DNA of 64,000 nucleotides from an uncultured Selenomonas sp. (GCA_947167105.1 CAMVGU010000002.1:91367-155366); one strand, 5' to 3'. Positions 52,727 through 61,516 are shown, numbered from the stretch's first letter. The notes: a model not told the origin generated them from the sequence alone. Program-made: numbers and translations.

Positions 52727-54217
52727 TTACCCTTGCAGCAAGCTCAGCACCTGGCTGCTATTCTGATTCGCCTGGGCCAGCATAGCCTGAGTGGCCTGGG
52801 TAAGAATACTGCTCTTTGTATAGTTCATCTGCTCCTTCGCCATATCCGCATCCCGGATAACGGACTCCGATGCCTGGGTATTCTCGGCAGCAGTGGTGAT
52901 ATTTGCGGAAGTGTACTCTAATCGGCTAGTTTCAGCGCCTATTTTCGTCTGCTGGTTAAGAGCTTTGGTAAGGGCGTTATCTAATACATTAACCGCAGTA
53001 TTTGCGGCCATTTGAGTACTAACATTTAGCGTTACATTAGGAGAGAACTGGCTAATTGTTTTTATACCGTACCTAGTCGTTTCCTGTTTGCTTGCCTCTT
53101 TAGAAGTTGCAGAGAGAGCCTCTAAGCCCAGAGCAGCCGCACGCATATCCGTGAATCCAGCCTTAATTGACTGATTAGCCTGTGTTCCTATCTGAAAAAC
53201 CAAGGCATTATCATCTGACTGATTTTGCCCTCGTATAGTTTCCGTAAAATTGTCAAGAACAGCATTAGCCGCTCTACGCGGCTGTCCTTGTGAGTCCCAT
53301 ATCGAAATTGTCAGCCCTGCTAGTTGTCCTTCTACTCCAGGTGAAACAGCCTTTAATGTAATGCCATTTTCACCGCCTACAGTATGTACCTCATTACCAG
53401 TCTCGTCCGTACCTATATAGCTATAGTCCTTCCCCGAATAATCCACCCACTCCATATCACTAGCAATGGTTTCGTTGTTGAACATATTCCCCAAGGTCAA
53501 TGGTTCCTGTGTAGCCGTAAATCTCCCCGTTGGCACATCTATAAACATCCCCCCCGGAAGATTTACTCGCCGAGTTTCAGGAGTCAATACTGTCTGAAGT
53601 AAAGGGCTGTAACTTACCGACTTGGTCACACCATTTTTTACCCAAGATATAGTCAGTGAGTCACTCTCCTGAATCCCCATGGAATTATTGCTACGATCAA
53701 GCAAATCCGCAATCTTAGTATTCAATGTGGTCGTCGTAGACAAACTCATATTGGTCATATGGGTATAGCTGCCCCCGGCCACCACCGCATCATTACGGCT
53801 GCCATCCAGCATCACTATCCCGTTGTAGGAGACATTTGCATTTTCATTGATTTGGGAGATATTCTGGTCAATCTCCTTCTGGATAATGGCCCTGTCCTCA
53901 TCGGAGTTGGTATCATTGGCAGCATCAAGGGCCTTTTCCTTCATATGCCGCAGGATATCCACCGTGCTCTGCACAGCCCCCTCTGCCACTGTCAGCAGGG
54001 AGATGGCATTTTGGGCATTCATATCATCCTGCCCCAGGGAGCGGGCCTGCACCCGCATCTTCTCCGAGATGGCATACCCGGAGGCATCATCACCGGCACT
54101 GTTGATTTTCATCCCCGTGGAGACCTTCTCCAGGTTCTTCGCCATCTGTGCCGCATTCGCATCCAGTTTGTTCAGCGTATTCACCGCGGACATATTGTTC
54201 TTGATTACCAGTGCCAT
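52727..54217 (-). CDS. fliC: Flagellin
   Basis: The filament subunit, 496 aa. The N-terminal D0/D1 (MSAVNTLNKLDANAAQMAKN, GMKINSAGDDASGYAISEKM, QNAISLLTVAEGAVQSTVDI) and C-terminal D1/D0 (SRLEYTSANITTAAENTQAS, RDADMAKEQMNYTKSSILTQ, QANQNSSQVLSLLQG) are fully conserved. The central region (about residues 165-400) is variable and its DNA (about 53020-53760) is clearly more AT-rich than the ends. ATG has GGAGGAATACATC upstream. A sigma-28-like promoter lies about 110 bases upstream. fliC is 37 kb away from the flagellar operon in this window. Confidence 0.97.
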   Translation of the reverse strand: MALVIKNNMSAVNTLNKLDANAAQMAKNLEKVSTGMKINSAGDDASGYAISEKMRVQARSLGQDDMNAQNAISLLTVAEGAVQSTVDILRHMKEKALDAANDTNSDEDRAIIQKEIDQNISQINENANVSYNGIVMLDGSRNDAVVAGGSYTHMTNMSLSTTTTLNTKIADLLDRSNNSMGIQESDSLTISWVKNGVTKSVSYSPLLQTVLTPETRRVNLPGGMFIDVPTGRFTATQEPLTLGNMFNNETIASDMEWVDYSGKDYSYIGTDETGNEVHTVGGENGITLKAVSPGVEGQLAGLTISIWDSQGQPRRAANAVLDNFTETIRGQNQSDDNALVFQIGTQANQSIKAGFTDMRAAALGLEALSATSKEASKQETTRYGIKTISQFSPNVTLNVSTQMAANTAVNVLDNALTKALNQQTKIGAETSRLEYTSANITTAAENTQASESVIRDADMAKEQMNYTKSSILTQATQAMLAQANQNSSQVLSLLQG

Positions 54218-54324
54218 GATGTATTCCTCCTATATCCATAAGGCCCGGTCGGGAGCCTTCCCCGGCCCCGCCCTATCATTCTCCAGGCGGAATCCATGCC
54301 GCCTGATTAGCTTACTCAAACTGT

Positions 54325-54351
54325 ATATCGAAGAAAATGCCTAATTTCTTA
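54325..54351 (-). promoter_or_regulatory. Sigma-28 (FliA/SigD)-type promoter for fliC
   Basis: Minus strand reads TAAGAAAT, 11 bases, TTCGATAT, close to the flagellar sigma consensus TAAAGTTT-N11-GCCGATAA. The start of transcription would be near 54317, leaving a leader of about 100 bases that contains a hairpin CAGGCGG-AATCCATG-CCGCCTG. Confidence 0.7.
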
Positions 54352-54429
54352 AGCAGAATTTGCTCCTGACTGAAATTTTCCTGTCTATTATTTTACCATG
54401 ATTTCCCCTTACTGTCTATTACCCGCAAA

Positions 54430-54457
54430 CACAAAGAAGCCGGGCCGCCCCGGCTTC
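54430..54457 (-). terminator. Intrinsic terminator after the Rpn-like gene
   Basis: Minus strand: GAAGCCGGG-GCGG-CCCGGCTTC followed by TTTGTGTTT, a strong stem with a moderate U-tract, 17 bases after the stop codon. Confidence 0.8.
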
Positions 54458-54473
54458 GCCTATACATGCCACA

Positions 54474-55361
54474 TCACAACAGCGGCGCAATTGCCTTCCG
54501 CTGCTCCTGCGGCAGTTTCATCATGTCCATCGCAACCTGCACAGATACTTTTGCGGTATCTGACAATGCCTTCACAGCCTCCGCCATAGCAGAATGACCT
54601 TTGGCCTCACCTTTGGCCTCACCTCTGGCCTCTCCTCTGGCCTCACCTCTGGCCTCTCCTTCTTTTATCAAATTATCCATCAGCTCGCACATTTTCTCCA
54701 CTCCCTCATCATTCTGCTTGAAGTACCTCACTCTGTCCGCCAGCACCTCGTCATACATCTCATCCGGTTCACTGCAGCGAAGGTCATGAAGCAGACGGCC
54801 TATCTCCGTCTTCCCTCCGTCATCATATGCCCCGTTGACATATATAATATGCGACTTGCCCCCAAACAGCCTGCCATCTGCCTCCAACACGCAACGCTCC
54901 ACATGATACAGCGGCAGCCCCAGCCCCTCCGTATCATGCTCGGTAATAAATATGCTGAATGTCTCCGCCTTCTTGCTGTAATCCTTTTCATTCTTGCCCA
55001 GACTGTTCGCATCCAGCACGCCTATATGGCAGTTAGCCCGCTCCGGCACCGCTCCCCTGTCATCACGCTGTATCTCTATCTCCAGGCGCTGATCCTTCTG
55101 CGTCTCCAGGTAAGCATCGAATCTGAAGCTATGTGCCTGCAGGCTCTTAAATTCTTTTTGCACTTCGACCGTCTCTACCACAATGCTATCATCATCTATG
55201 ATTACACGCGCCAGCCTTTGTCCAGCCTCAATACAATCATGCAAGCACATTTCAAAAAACACATCGTCCAGCAACCTGAATTTTTTGATGCATGCCAGAT
55301 TGCGCTGCCGTGCCTCTTCATCCGCCACACGCCCCACCTCGCCTGAATATTCTCTATCCAT
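54474..55361 (-). CDS. Rpn/PD-(D/E)XK nuclease family protein
   Basis: A 295-aa protein resembling the Rpn / PD-(D/E)XK transposase-type nuclease family. The nuclease core shows SFRFDAYLE and RLEIEIQRDD (D...ExQ form of the catalytic motif), then HIIYVNGAYDD and LHDLRCSEPDEMYDEVLADR typical of the family. The C-terminus has five GEARG/GEAKG repeats and a helical tail. The ATG at 55361 directly abuts a good -10 box (extended TGCTAGAAT with TAGACA 17 bases upstream), so transcripts from that promoter would begin inside codon 2-3. The real start may be GTG 55328, which has GAGGTGGGG upstream. Related proteins promote RecA-independent recombination or act as nucleases. Confidence 0.8.
   Translation of the reverse strand: MDREYSGEVGRVADEEARQRNLACIKKFRLLDDVFFEMCLHDCIEAGQRLARVIIDDDSIVVETVEVQKEFKSLQAHSFRFDAYLETQKDQRLEIEIQRDDRGAVPERANCHIGVLDANSLGKNEKDYSKKAETFSIFITEHDTEGLGLPLYHVERCVLEADGRLFGGKSHIIYVNGAYDDGGKTEIGRLLHDLRCSEPDEMYDEVLADRVRYFKQNDEGVEKMCELMDNLIKEGEARGEARGEARGEAKGEAKGHSAMAEAVKALSDTAKVSVQVAMDMMKLPQEQRKAIAPLL
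54598..54660. repeat. Short tandem repeat coding for GEARG units
   Basis: Five 12-base units of the type TTGGCCTCACC / CTGGCCTCTCC encode the Gly-Glu-Ala-Arg/Lys-Gly tail of the Rpn-like protein. Twelve-base units preserve frame; copy-number variation between strains is likely. Confidence 0.85.
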
Positions 55362-55378
55362 ATTCTAGCACAGGGGCA
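55362..55378 (-). promoter_or_regulatory. -10 region and spacer of a sigma-A-type promoter abutting the Rpn-like ORF
   Basis: Extended -10 TGCTAGAAT (55362-55370 on the minus strand), with the -35-like TAGACA 17 bases further upstream (about 55385-55390). The hexamer touches the ATG at 55361, implying a leaderless transcript or a downstream start codon. Confidence 0.5.
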
Positions 55379-55596
55379 GGGCAGTGTCTATCCCTCCGAC
55401 ACAGTAAAGCCTGGCGGCAAAGCCTTGCGCATAATCTGCACAGACGTTTTACCCACTGCCTGCCGCGCATTTCGATAGGGGCTTGCAGGAGATAGGGCAT
55501 GCCCTGTAGAATTACATGCTATGCTTTATTTGAATAGGCATTGACGCAACGGATACTTCCGGGAGAAGTTTTCCAGATCAGAAAGGCGGCGCCGAT

Positions 55597-58245
55597 ATGA
55601 ACTGGCTAATAAGATGTATACATAGGTTTAACACACCAGTCCTGGGCGCACTGCTGTGCCTGTTTGCGCTCGTCTGCGCAGCGCCTTCCGCCGCTTCTGC
55701 CGGGCGCACCCAGATAAGGGTAGGGTATACGGATGTCCCTGGCTTCTTTTCCAAGGACGGCATGAATATATACAATGGCCAGGCTTATGAATATCTGGAA
55801 ACCATTGCTGTTTACCTGCATATAGATAATATCTACACGGAGGGCACCAGGCAGGAAAACCTGGAGCGCCTGGCCGCGGGGGAGATTGACTGCATCCCCT
55901 GTCCCCTCCCCTATGAAGACGAGCAGATTGTCAGCCTGCAGCTTGATCACCGCATCGGCTACATTGCCATACGCAGGCAGGATGCTGCCTATCAGGTGCA
56001 ACTGACCGCCGCCCTGGAAAGCATCGACCGAATCAACCCCTTCTTCCGCTCCCACCTGCTGGAAAAATACCATGTACCCGACACTACTGCCTACGCGCTG
56101 ACAACTGAGGAACGCAAATACCTGACGGAGCACGGGCCGCTGCGCATCATCCTGCCTTCCAACCAGGAACCCCTGAGCTATGTGGATGAGGACGGCTCCA
56201 TGCGGGGCATGCTGCCGGAAATCATGCGGCTGATGGCGGACCAGGCCAATCTGGACATAGAACTGATGCCCCATCCGACACCTGCCGAATGGCCGGATAT
56301 ACTGCGGGAGGGCAATGCCGACATCATCGGCATCTTCTACCATGACTATAACTGGGCCAACGAAAATGGCGTGGATATTACCTTCCCCTACCTGAAGCTG
56401 GACTACGTCCCCATCATACGCAAGGATCAGAATCTGCCGGAAAAGCCCATTGTAGCCTGCGCAAGAGGTTTCTTCTTCTGCCGCGACTATCTGGAACGCA
56501 ACTACCCGCCGGAACAGATACGCTACTACGACTCCCTGAAGGAATGCCTGCTGGCCCTCAATAACAGGGAGGCAGATTACACCCTGGCCAGGGCACTGAC
56601 GGCCCAGAGCGACATCATGGGGGCGGGCCTTTTCAATCTGTACACAAACGGCACTGTCGCCTTCTCCCACGGCATCACCCTGGCGGTCAGCAAGCAGGCC
56701 GACCCGCGCCTCATCCACATTCTGGACAAGAGTATTGCCCACCTGGATCACGGTGCCGTGGAAAGCATCATCACCCGCAACTCCTTCGAGCTGAAGCAGA
56801 AGGGCAGCTTCAGCGCCTTCCTCTATCGCAATCCCCTGGAATCTATGGCCATTATCGGCGGCGTTGCCATGGTCATAGTGCTGGCCATGTTCGCCTTCCT
56901 GATGCAGAAGCGCCGCTTCACCGAGCAGATGTACCAGCTGGCCCACACGAACCTTATGACCGGCATGCACAACCTGCGCTGGTTCGAGAAGGAATTGCCG
57001 CGCCTCATCCAGGAGCGCAAAAAAGCCCGCCGGAACGGGCAGCTTTTCGTGATGGTGCTGACTGTGGACCGCATAGCCTTCCTGAAGGAAAGCTATGACC
57101 TGGAGCTGCTCATCAAGAGCCTCTTAAAGCATGTCGCCCGTGTGCGCAAAAGCAATCCCTGGCTTATCGAGGATGCCTGCAACAGCGAAGTCAATTCCAT
57201 CTACGTCTTCTGCGAAACCCCGCCGGAGCTGACCATGCTGCAGGCGGCCGAGAGGCTCACCACCTCGGGGGCCTACATCTCCATCGGCAACATTGATATG
57301 AACTTCACCTACCGCATAGGCATTGCGCCTGTGCCCTCAGACCACGACCTGCCCCCAGGGGTGCTCATTGCCAATGCCCAGACGGCCCTGAATGAGTCCT
57401 TTACCAGCGGCCGCAATATCGAAATCTACAATGACGCCATGAGCGCCCGCATCCAGCGCCAGCAGCAGATGGAAGACTATATGAACAAGGCCCTGGCGGA
57501 AAAGGAATTCAAGATCTGGCTGCAGGCCAAGTATGACCTGAAGACCCACAAGGCCAACGGTGCCGAGGCCCTGGTGCGCTGGGACAGCCCGGAACTGGGC
57601 TTCCTGATGCCCGGCTCCTTTATCGGCCTCTTTGAGCGCAACGGCTTTGCCGTGGATCTCGATTACTACATGCTGGAGCGCACCTGCGAGCTGCAGGCCG
57701 AGCGCGTCAAGGCGGGCCTGCCCATCGTCCCCATCTCCGTCAACCAGTCCGGCCTGCATATCACCGAAACCGGCTACATCAAGCAGATGCGGGAGGTCAT
57801 GGAAAGATGGAAGCTGCCCCTCGGCGCCATTGAGCTGGAGATCACGGAGACGGCCTTCATCGACTTCACCACCAAGGAGCAGCGAGAAGAAGCCGCAAAC
57901 ATCATCGACCAGTTGCAGGAAATCGGCTTCTCCCTGTCCATGGACGACTTCTGCACCGGCTATTCCTCCCTGTCCATGCTGCAAAACCTGCCCATGAACG
58001 TGATGAAGATTGACCGCTCCATCCTGCTCTCGGCAGAGACCTCCCAGCGGGCCCTCCGCATCCTGCGGCATGTCATCGACCTGGGCAAAGCCCTGGGCAT
58101 GCGGGTGCTCACGGAAGGCATCGAGACAGAGGAACAGGAAAAGCTCCTTATCGGCCTCGGCTGCGACTACGGACAGGGTTTCCTTTTCGCCCAGCCCATG
58201 CCGGCCAGGGAATTCTACGAGGAGTTTTTGCCCAAGCATCAGTGA
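55597..58245 (+). CDS. Periplasmic-sensing c-di-GMP phosphodiesterase (SBP_bac_3 x2, degenerate GGDEF, EAL)
   Basis: An 882-aa membrane signalling protein. Signal peptide 1-36, two solute-binding-protein-3-like periplasmic modules (about 38-145 and 180-390), transmembrane segment 415-436, a GGDEF-like domain (about 445-610) whose active-site motif is replaced by SEVNSIYVF and so should not make c-di-GMP, and an EAL domain (about 622-878) with EAL at 657-659, SVNQSGLHI, ELEITETAF, DDFCTGYSSLS, MKIDRSIL and TEGIETEEQ: all metal and catalytic residues are retained. It should hydrolyse c-di-GMP in response to a periplasmic ligand, probably an amino acid or similar. It stands between the Rpn-like gene (divergent) and the ula operon (convergent), near fliC; a motility link is plausible. 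Confidence 0.92.
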   Translation: MNWLIRCIHRFNTPVLGALLCLFALVCAAPSAASAGRTQIRVGYTDVPGFFSKDGMNIYNGQAYEYLETIAVYLHIDNIYTEGTRQENLERLAAGEIDCIPCPLPYEDEQIVSLQLDHRIGYIAIRRQDAAYQVQLTAALESIDRINPFFRSHLLEKYHVPDTTAYALTTEERKYLTEHGPLRIILPSNQEPLSYVDEDGSMRGMLPEIMRLMADQANLDIELMPHPTPAEWPDILREGNADIIGIFYHDYNWANENGVDITFPYLKLDYVPIIRKDQNLPEKPIVACARGFFFCRDYLERNYPPEQIRYYDSLKECLLALNNREADYTLARALTAQSDIMGAGLFNLYTNGTVAFSHGITLAVSKQADPRLIHILDKSIAHLDHGAVESIITRNSFELKQKGSFSAFLYRNPLESMAIIGGVAMVIVLAMFAFLMQKRRFTEQMYQLAHTNLMTGMHNLRWFEKELPRLIQERKKARRNGQLFVMVLTVDRIAFLKESYDLELLIKSLLKHVARVRKSNPWLIEDACNSEVNSIYVFCETPPELTMLQAAERLTTSGAYISIGNIDMNFTYRIGIAPVPSDHDLPPGVLIANAQTALNESFTSGRNIEIYNDAMSARIQRQQQMEDYMNKALAEKEFKIWLQAKYDLKTHKANGAEALVRWDSPELGFLMPGSFIGLFERNGFAVDLDYYMLERTCELQAERVKAGLPIVPISVNQSGLHITETGYIKQMREVMERWKLPLGAIELEITETAFIDFTTKEQREEAANIIDQLQEIGFSLSMDDFCTGYSSLSMLQNLPMNVMKIDRSILLSAETSQRALRILRHVIDLGKALGMRVLTEGIETEEQEKLLIGLGCDYGQGFLFAQPMPAREFYEEFLPKHQ

Positions 58246-58256
58246 AAAGGCATGGC

Positions 58257-58352
58257 TCGTGGTGTTATTGTTCCCTTCCTTGGAGAACGAGGGCGGCTGC
58301 GCCCATCCCTGGGCGCGGATTTTGGGGGATCTTTATTCCAGTCCATTGGGAC
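58257..58352. repeat. Dispersed triple-hairpin element, inverted and deleted copy D
   Basis: The reverse complement matches copies A and B from the flank CTGGAATAAAGATCCCCC through the first hairpin to CTCCAAGGAAGGGAACAA, then jumps to TAACACC, so the third (14-bp) hairpin and the second arm of the middle one are missing. It lies between the convergent EAL and ulaF genes. Confidence 0.8.
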
Positions 58353-58365
58353 ATAAGTCGCATTT

Positions 58366-58404
58366 ACAAAAATAGCCCCACGGAAGTCTTGGTCCGTGGG
58401 GCTT
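58366..58404 (-). terminator. Intrinsic terminator at the end of the ula operon
   Basis: Minus strand: AGCCCCACGGA-CCAAGACT-TCCGTGGGGCT followed by ATTTTTG, 20 bases after the ulaF stop. It may also stop plus-strand transcripts from the EAL gene, though the T-run is short that way. Confidence 0.85.
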
Positions 58405-58423
58405 TGCTGTGCCTAAAGCAGAG

Positions 58424-59125
58424 TTATTTCTTTTTCTGTCCGTAATAGGCATTGGGGCCGTGCTTGCGCAGGAAGTGCTTGTCCAGGAGGGCCTGGGGCA
58501 TGGGGTCACGGTCGCCGGTGAGCATCTGGGTATGGAAGGCCATGAAGGCACATTCCTCCAGCACCACCGCATTATGGACGGCATTGAAGGCATCCGTGCC
58601 CCAGCAGAAGGGGCCGTGGTTCTTCACCAGGACGGCGGGCACATAGTCGGGGTTGATGCCGTATTTCTCAAAGCGCTCCACGGCGACAACGCCGGTGTTG
58701 TACTCGTACTCCCCCTTGATTTCCTCCTCCGTCATATCACGGGTGCAGGGAATCTCGCCGTAGAAGTAATCCCCCTGGGTGGTGCCGTAGGCCCGGACGC
58801 CCTGGCCTGCCTGGGCGAAGGTGGTGGCCCAGCGGGAGTGGGTGTGGACGACACCGCCGATGTTCTTGAACTTCCGGTAGAAAATGCGGTGGGTCTCCGT
58901 ATCGGAGGAGGGGTTAAGCTCGCCCTCCACCTTCTTGCCGTCGAGATCCACTACCACCATATCCTCCGGGCGCAACTCATCATACTCAACCCCGGAGGGC
59001 TTGATGACAAAGAGCCCCTTCTCCCGGTCGATGCCGGAGACATTGCCCCAGGTGAAGGTGATCAGCTTGTACTTCGGCAGCAGCATATTGGCCTCATAGA
59101 CCTGCTGTTTGAGTTCTTCCAGCAT
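58424..59125 (-). CDS. ulaF: L-ribulose-5-phosphate 4-epimerase (AraD/UlaF family)
   Basis: Class II aldolase-type zinc enzyme of 233 aa converting L-ribulose-5-P to D-xylulose-5-P. It has [20 protein letters not shown], the zinc His pair in [32 protein letters not shown] loop ([13 protein letters not shown]), and [20 protein letters not shown]. UlaF and AraD cannot be separated by sequence alone; UlaF is chosen because the gene ends an operon with ulaG, ulaC, ulaA, ulaB and ulaE, with no arabinose genes in view. Confidence 0.9.
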   Translation of the reverse strand: MLEELKQQVYEANMLLPKYKLITFTWGNVSGIDREKGLFVIKPSGVEYDELRPEDMVVVDLDGKKVEGELNPSSDTETHRIFYRKFKNIGGVVHTHSRWATTFAQAGQGVRAYGTTQGDYFYGEIPCTRDMTEEEIKGEYEYNTGVVAVERFEKYGINPDYVPAVLVKNHGPFCWGTDAFNAVHNAVVLEECAFMAFHTQMLTGDRDPMPQALLDKHFLRKHGPNAYYGQKKK

Positions 59126-59151
59126 GGATTCGTCCCCCTTAATAAATACAA

Positions 59152-60216
59152 TTATGCCTTGGTCAGCTCATACATGGCAATCTCATTGGTCTCCCGGTTG
59201 GCAGCTATCAGCACATCCTTGCCCTCGCGGACATAGTGGAGCACATTGGCGGCGCCCCGGCCCTCGTCGATTTTCTGGGCCTGATACTTGCCATCCTCAT
59301 AGGTAAATACCAGAAGATCCCTATTCTCCTTGCGGTTGCCCAGAATCCAGGCGGGCTTGCCGCAGACCTCGCCCCCGAAGATGGCATGGAGGAAGTCCAG
59401 CTTCTCGGGATAGGTGTAGTCCAGTTCGTATTTGCCATTTTTCTTCTGGTAGATATTCACCGTATCGCCGTGGAAGGGGGCAATGGCGCAAAGCTCCTCC
59501 TCGCCGTCGCCGTTAAGGTCTAACAGCAGGGCATCGCTGGCCGCGTCGGTGGTCAGGGTAACAACCTCCCACTCGCCCCCTGCCTGCTGAGGCGGGATGA
59601 ACTGGAACACGCCGTTATCGCAGGAAACCACGGCGCTGGTGTTGCCGCCCCCGTCCTCATGGAGATAATAGCCGTGGTTTTTCAGCATATCATTTTTCAG
59701 CATGGTGAGGGAAAGCTGGTTCACATCATCGTATTTGGACAGGTCTTCCGGCAGCTCCGCCACATAGACCTTGCCGGGGAAGCGCCAGTCATCCTTGTAC
59801 TCAAAGTCAGTCTTCAGCACGCAGGCGATAAGATAATGCTTGCCCCCTGCCGTGAGGATGCCGAAGCGGTGCACAAAGGGCAGGTCGCAGAGGGTATGGA
59901 CTTCCCAATCATCCTTGCCCCTGGGGGTGACCACCACAATGGAAGCACCCTTGCCGTTATTCGGGGAATAGAACTTGCGGGTGGCAAGGAACTGCCCGTC
60001 CGGCACATGGGGGCCTGCCGGCACCTGCACCATGGTCATAACACCGCCGGGGCCGTCCCACAGTTTTTCCTCCTTATTGCCAGCCAGATCAAACATATAG
60101 CAGGGGCTGGCCTTCTCCGCCGCGCAGAGGAAATGATCCTTGCCCTGATAGTTCAGCATGGCCAGGGAATAGCATTTTTCCAGCTCACCGATAACTTTCT
60201 TTTCCACTTTCAGCAT
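59152..60216 (-). CDS. Unknown beta-propeller-like protein in the ascorbate operon
   Basis: A 354-aa soluble protein, no signal peptide. Short repeated blade-like patterns of strands occur throughout ([92 protein letters not shown]), suggesting a beta-propeller of the VCBS/FG-GAP type; NGDGEEE could bind calcium. Conserved-looking polar patches PFVHRFGIL and [12 protein letters not shown] could form an active site. I do not recognise the family; it may be an isomerase, lyase or lactonase-like step in sugar-acid use. Start ATG 60216 has ATAGGAGAG upstream; the frame itself is open to 60291. It lies between ulaE and ulaF. Confidence 0.65.
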   Translation of the reverse strand: MLKVEKKVIGELEKCYSLAMLNYQGKDHFLCAAEKASPCYMFDLAGNKEEKLWDGPGGVMTMVQVPAGPHVPDGQFLATRKFYSPNNGKGASIVVVTPRGKDDWEVHTLCDLPFVHRFGILTAGGKHYLIACVLKTDFEYKDDWRFPGKVYVAELPEDLSKYDDVNQLSLTMLKNDMLKNHGYYLHEDGGGNTSAVVSCDNGVFQFIPPQQAGGEWEVVTLTTDAASDALLLDLNGDGEEELCAIAPFHGDTVNIYQKKNGKYELDYTYPEKLDFLHAIFGGEVCGKPAWILGNRKENRDLLVFTYEDGKYQAQKIDEGRGAANVLHYVREGKDVLIAANRETNEIAMYELTKA

Positions 60217-60250
60217 GATATCTCTCCTATCTTGTCCAAGCATCAAGAAA

Positions 60251-61096
60251 TCACTTGTCCGCCTTATCCAGGAAGCCCCGCAGGAAGTCATTGGCTTCTT
60301 TCAGGGTCTGCTCCCATAGGTCGCCGCCCGTGTACCAGAATTCTCCCACAAAGCGGCGCACCCCCAGCTCAAAAGCCTTATCCGCCACGGCCTGGAAGTC
60401 CACATGGCCTGTGCCGAAGGGAATCTCCCGGTACTTGCCCGGCACGGTCTCCTTAAGATGCACCGCCACGAGATGGCCCCGGCCCGTCTCCAGGTCTTCC
60501 GCCACCGTGCCGCCGTAAAGGAGCTTAGCGTTGGTGATATTGCCGGAGTCAGGGTAGACACCCAGGTAGGGCGAATCCACCAGCTTGACGTATTTCATGG
60601 CCTTTTCGGTGGTGTCCATAAAGGGTGTCTCCATGGTTTCAAAGCCCAGCTGCACCCCTTCTTTGGCCGCCATCAGGGCGGACTTTTTCAGGTTCGTCAG
60701 GAAATCCGCCCGGGTCGCCTCCGTGCCTTCCTCATAGTACACATCATAGCCCGCCAGCTGGATGGTGCGGATGCCAAGCCTTGCGGCAAGCTTTACCGCC
60801 TTCTCCATGATTTCCAGGCTGCGGGCCTGCACGGCCTTGTCACTGGCCCCCAGGGGGTACTTGCGATGGCCGGAGAGGCAGATAGAGCGGAAGGGCAGGC
60901 CCACTGCACGCACGGCGGCCAGCACCTCGTCTATTTCCCCCTCCGTCCAGTCGAGACGGGAAAGCTTCGCATCCGTCTCGTCTATGCTCATTTCCACATA
61001 ATCAAAGCCGGCGTTTTTCGCTGCCTGGAGCTTCTCGGCCCAGGTCAGGGTACCCGGCATGGATTTTTCGTAAAGTCCTAACAGGTAGCTGCGCAT
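60251..61096 (-). CDS. ulaE: L-xylulose/L-ribulose-5-phosphate 3-epimerase UlaE
   Basis: TIM-barrel 3-epimerase of 281 aa, converting L-xylulose-5-P to L-ribulose-5-P. Family marks: YLLGLYEKSMPGTLTWAEKL near the N-terminus, FDYVEMSIDETDAKLSRLDW, IRTIQLAGYDVYYEEGTE, MEKAVKLAARLG, and IPFGTGHVDFQAVADKAFEL with RRFVGEFWYTGG. It lies between ulaB and the propeller-like gene. Confidence 0.94.
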   Translation of the reverse strand: MRSYLLGLYEKSMPGTLTWAEKLQAAKNAGFDYVEMSIDETDAKLSRLDWTEGEIDEVLAAVRAVGLPFRSICLSGHRKYPLGASDKAVQARSLEIMEKAVKLAARLGIRTIQLAGYDVYYEEGTEATRADFLTNLKKSALMAAKEGVQLGFETMETPFMDTTEKAMKYVKLVDSPYLGVYPDSGNITNAKLLYGGTVAEDLETGRGHLVAVHLKETVPGKYREIPFGTGHVDFQAVADKAFELGVRRFVGEFWYTGGDLWEQTLKEANDFLRGFLDKADK

Positions 61097-61113
61097 AAGC
61101 TCCTCCTTCGGGC

Positions 61114-61152
61114 AAAATAAAAGAGGCCGCTGCCTTTCTACGCAGCAGCCTC
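61114..61152 (-). terminator. Intrinsic terminator between ulaB and ulaE
   Basis: Minus strand: GAGGCTGCTGC-GTAGAAAG-GCAGCGGCCTC followed by TTTTATTTT, about 24 bases after the ulaB stop. It would make ulaB transcript more abundant than ulaE and the following genes. Confidence 0.8.
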
Positions 61153-61175
61153 CTTCGACTTGCTAATTCAAAACC

Positions 61176-61457
61176 TTATTTCGGCAGGTTGGCCGCCTCG
61201 ATCTTCTCGGTCATTTCAGCCTCGGACAGGAGGTTCTTCAGGCCGATAACAGTCGCCTTGGAGCCGGTGAAGGTGCCCACCAGGGACTCGGAGCAGAAAA
61301 CCACATCGTAGTTGTTGGCCTGGGACTTGGCATCCCCCACATTGGTATGGTAGATCTCAGCCTGATAGCCCAGCTTCTTGAAGACCTTCTCGAGCTTCAT
61401 CTTGATAATCTGGGAGGAACCCATGCCGCTGCCGCAGGCTGCAATGACTTTCAACAT
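61176..61457 (-). CDS. ulaB: PTS ascorbate-specific EIIB component
   Basis: Cytoplasmic EIIB of 93 aa that passes phosphate to L-ascorbate at UlaA. It has the phospho-Cys loop KVIAACGSGMGSSQIIKMKL (Cys at position 8 from the chosen start), a lactose/ascorbate EIIB-type fold, and VVFCSESLVG. Of two possible ATGs, 61457 has AGGAG nine bases upstream and is preferred over 61463 (three bases). Confidence 0.93.
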   Translation of the reverse strand: MLKVIAACGSGMGSSQIIKMKLEKVFKKLGYQAEIYHTNVGDAKSQANNYDVVFCSESLVGTFTGSKATVIGLKNLLSEAEMTEKIEAANLPK

Positions 61458-61516
61458 TCTCATGCACTCCTTTTATTTAAATAGGAACTACCCCTCGGGC
61501 AATATTCACGTTTCTT

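Noticed and set aside
55380..55596. A c-di-GMP (GEMM) riboswitch upstream of the EAL gene
   Set aside because: A GGCAAAGCC-like stretch is present, but the second conserved stem, the GNRA-type loop and the expected spacing are not found on either strand.
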